From Akkermansiaceae bacterium (GTDB taxonomy: Bacteria; Verrucomicrobiota; Verrucomicrobiia; Verrucomicrobiales; Akkermansiaceae): a DNA stretch of 6,579 bases. The translations under genes and the position numbers were made by a program. The stretch is taken from the NCBI GenBank assembly GCA_020627645.1, contig JAHDGN010000035.1, positions 1 to 6,579 on the forward strand, given 5' to 3'. Shown piece by piece: positions 5,528-6,579 of this stretch (its first letter is position 1; every line of letters begins with the position of its first letter). Below the pieces are notes generated by a model that was given only the letters and a program-made list of their open reading frames with translations, did no database searches and was not told the DNA's origin.

Positions 5528-6579
5528 GTGCCAGCTCGGATTCTCAACGTTTTCGTTCTTTTGTTGGTTGTTGTCGTAGCGGTCACGGGGTTGGCGCGGC
5601 TACGATTTGCGACGGATGTTTTGGAGATTGTCCCCCCTGGGATCCCAGAAGTGGATGCGCTGCGGGTCTTTCGGGAGCATTTTGACGATGGGTATCGGGT
5701 GATTTTGTTGTTGAAGCATGAGGAGGAGGTGTTTGAGGAGGATGCGGAGGAGTTGACGATGTTCTTGAGGGAGCGGCTTCCGGAGGCGCGGGTGGATTTC
5801 GAGTCGCGCTTTGAGTCGGATCCAGGTGGGTTTGCGAAGTTGGTGGCGCCCACACTTTCTCGATTGTGGGCGGAGGGAGATCCTGAGGTGGTGAATGGTT
5901 TTGCGGGTCGTTTGTTGGATGATGGGGAGTTGGAGAAGTTGGTGGCAGAAGGGAAGGAGCGGGTGAGTTCCATTGATCAGGGGGAGGCGGCGATGGCCTT
6001 GTATGATCCTTTGGGGTTTTTGGGGCATCCTGCGATGAGTCAATTGCGGGGGAGTGAATTGATTCAACAGAGTGAAGATGGGAAATCGTGGTTATTGGTG
6101 ATTGCGCGGTCGGATTTGGATCCGGGATATCAGGCGCATGCGGCATGGGTGGAGAAGATCCGGGGAGCAGCGGTCGATTGGATGGGCGAGAGGGAAGGGT
6201 TTGATTACAGTCTGACCGGAAGTCCGGTCTTTAGTGCGGAGATTGGGCAGGGGATGGAGAAGGACATGGCGGGGACGGTTTTGTTTACTTCGTTGATTGT
6301 GGGTGGGTTGTTTTTGTTGATTCAGCGGAGCAAGATGCAGTTGGTGGTTTTGGGTGGGATTTTGTTGATTGTGTTTTCGGTGACTTTGGGTTTGGCGGGT
6401 TGGATTTTTGGGACGTTGAATTTGGTTAGTGTGGGTTTTGCTGCGATTTTGTTAGGATTGGTGATTGATTATGGGGTGGTGATTGCGAGGGAGGCGGAGG
6501 TGGGAAGTGGGGCGCAGGTGATTCGTCGTGAGATGAGGCCGGCTATCTTATGGGCGGCATTGACGACGGCATCAGTTTT
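5528..6579 (+). CDS. MMPL/RND-family exporter, N-terminal part (cut by window end)
   Basis: The first 350 residues of an inner-membrane transporter; the family is usually about 750-900 residues, so more than half is missing. TM1 spans ~5-22, followed by RLRFATDVLEIVPPG (24-38), the usual entry to the first periplasmic domain (to ~248). TM2 is ~249-266, TM3 ~271-291 and TM4 ~297-319. TM4 carries LLGLVIDYGVVIAR (308-321): the Asp at 314 in the G..IDYG motif is the expected proton-relay residue of MMPL/RND proteins. RPAILWAALTTASV at the end is the start of TM5. GTG 5528 is the start because TGA at 5504-5506 closes the frame upstream and it precedes TM1 correctly; the SD is weak. Such proteins (HpnN, the COG4258 exporters of aryl-polyene clusters) move lipids or polyketide-like products. 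With the divergent LolA-like gene it may form an envelope lipid-export route. Family is clear; cargo is unknown. Confidence 0.88.
   Translation, partial: MPARILNVFVLLLVVVVAVTGLARLRFATDVLEIVPPGIPEVDALRVFREHFDDGYRVILLLKHEEEVFEEDAEELTMFLRERLPEARVDFESRFESDPGGFAKLVAPTLSRLWAEGDPEVVNGFAGRLLDDGELEKLVAEGKERVSSIDQGEAAMALYDPLGFLGHPAMSQLRGSELIQQSEDGKSWLLVIARSDLDPGYQAHAAWVEKIRGAAVDWMGEREGFDYSLTGSPVFSAEIGQGMEKDMAGTVLFTSLIVGGLFLLIQRSKMQLVVLGGILLIVFSVTLGLAGWIFGTLNLVSVGFAAILLGLVIDYGVVIAREAEVGSGAQVIRREMRPAILWAALTTASV

Noticed and set aside
4972..6146. Minus-strand open frames of 155-333 codons across the LolA-like and MMPL genes
   Set aside because: Low-complexity P/S/T/R-rich translations antisense to, or out of frame with, genes with recognisable motifs and signal peptides or membrane helices.

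Overview
The window looks like a piece of a Verrucomicrobiota (PVC superphylum) chromosome. The main reason is the large exported protein at 749-3700. It joins a DUF1080 domain, a PVC-type 'membrane-bound dehydrogenase' propeller domain and a C-terminal cytochrome c, an architecture I associate with Verrucomicrobiota and Planctomycetota. Weak or absent Shine-Dalgarno sequences before most genes agree with this. The phylum is an inference; nothing here fixes the genus.

Layout, left to right. The + strand carries the 3' end of an isoleucyl-tRNA synthetase gene (ileS, to 547), whose reading frame is broken in the first ~70 bases. Next is a 201-bp convergent spacer with small repeats (CGCAAAG triplet, ACGAAT triplet and a 15-bp direct repeat). 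On the - strand is the DUF1080/dehydrogenase/HEAT-like/cytochrome c protein (749-3700). A short divergent spacer leads to engB (+, 3870-4463), a ribosome-assembly GTPase. Then comes a spacer with an A/T-rich repeat, a 12-codon ORF and a 55-codon predicted membrane protein (4616-4783), both with unusually good ribosome binding sites. Next is a LolA-like periplasmic lipid carrier (-, 4803-5465). Divergent from it, and running off the right edge, is an MMPL/RND-family exporter (+, 5528 to beyond 6579).

The genes fall into three groups. ileS and engB are housekeeping genes with no visible link to their neighbours. The DUF1080 fusion probably acts in the cell envelope on sugars: DUF1080 proteins cleave 3-keto-glycosides, and the dehydrogenase and haem domains could supply the oxidation. 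The LolA-like and MMPL genes form a divergent pair like those in aryl-polyene and related lipid-export clusters, so the right edge may be the start of such a cluster.

The most striking global signal is compositional. The + strand is G/T-rich and C-poor whichever strand is coding. Plus-strand genes therefore use TTG, GTG and GAG codons, while minus-strand genes use CTC, ATC and AAA and encode K/N/T/P/Q/H-rich proteins. This looks like strong replication-strand asymmetry. It also explains the many long, spurious antisense reading frames. No tRNA, rRNA, CRISPR array or insertion sequence was seen.
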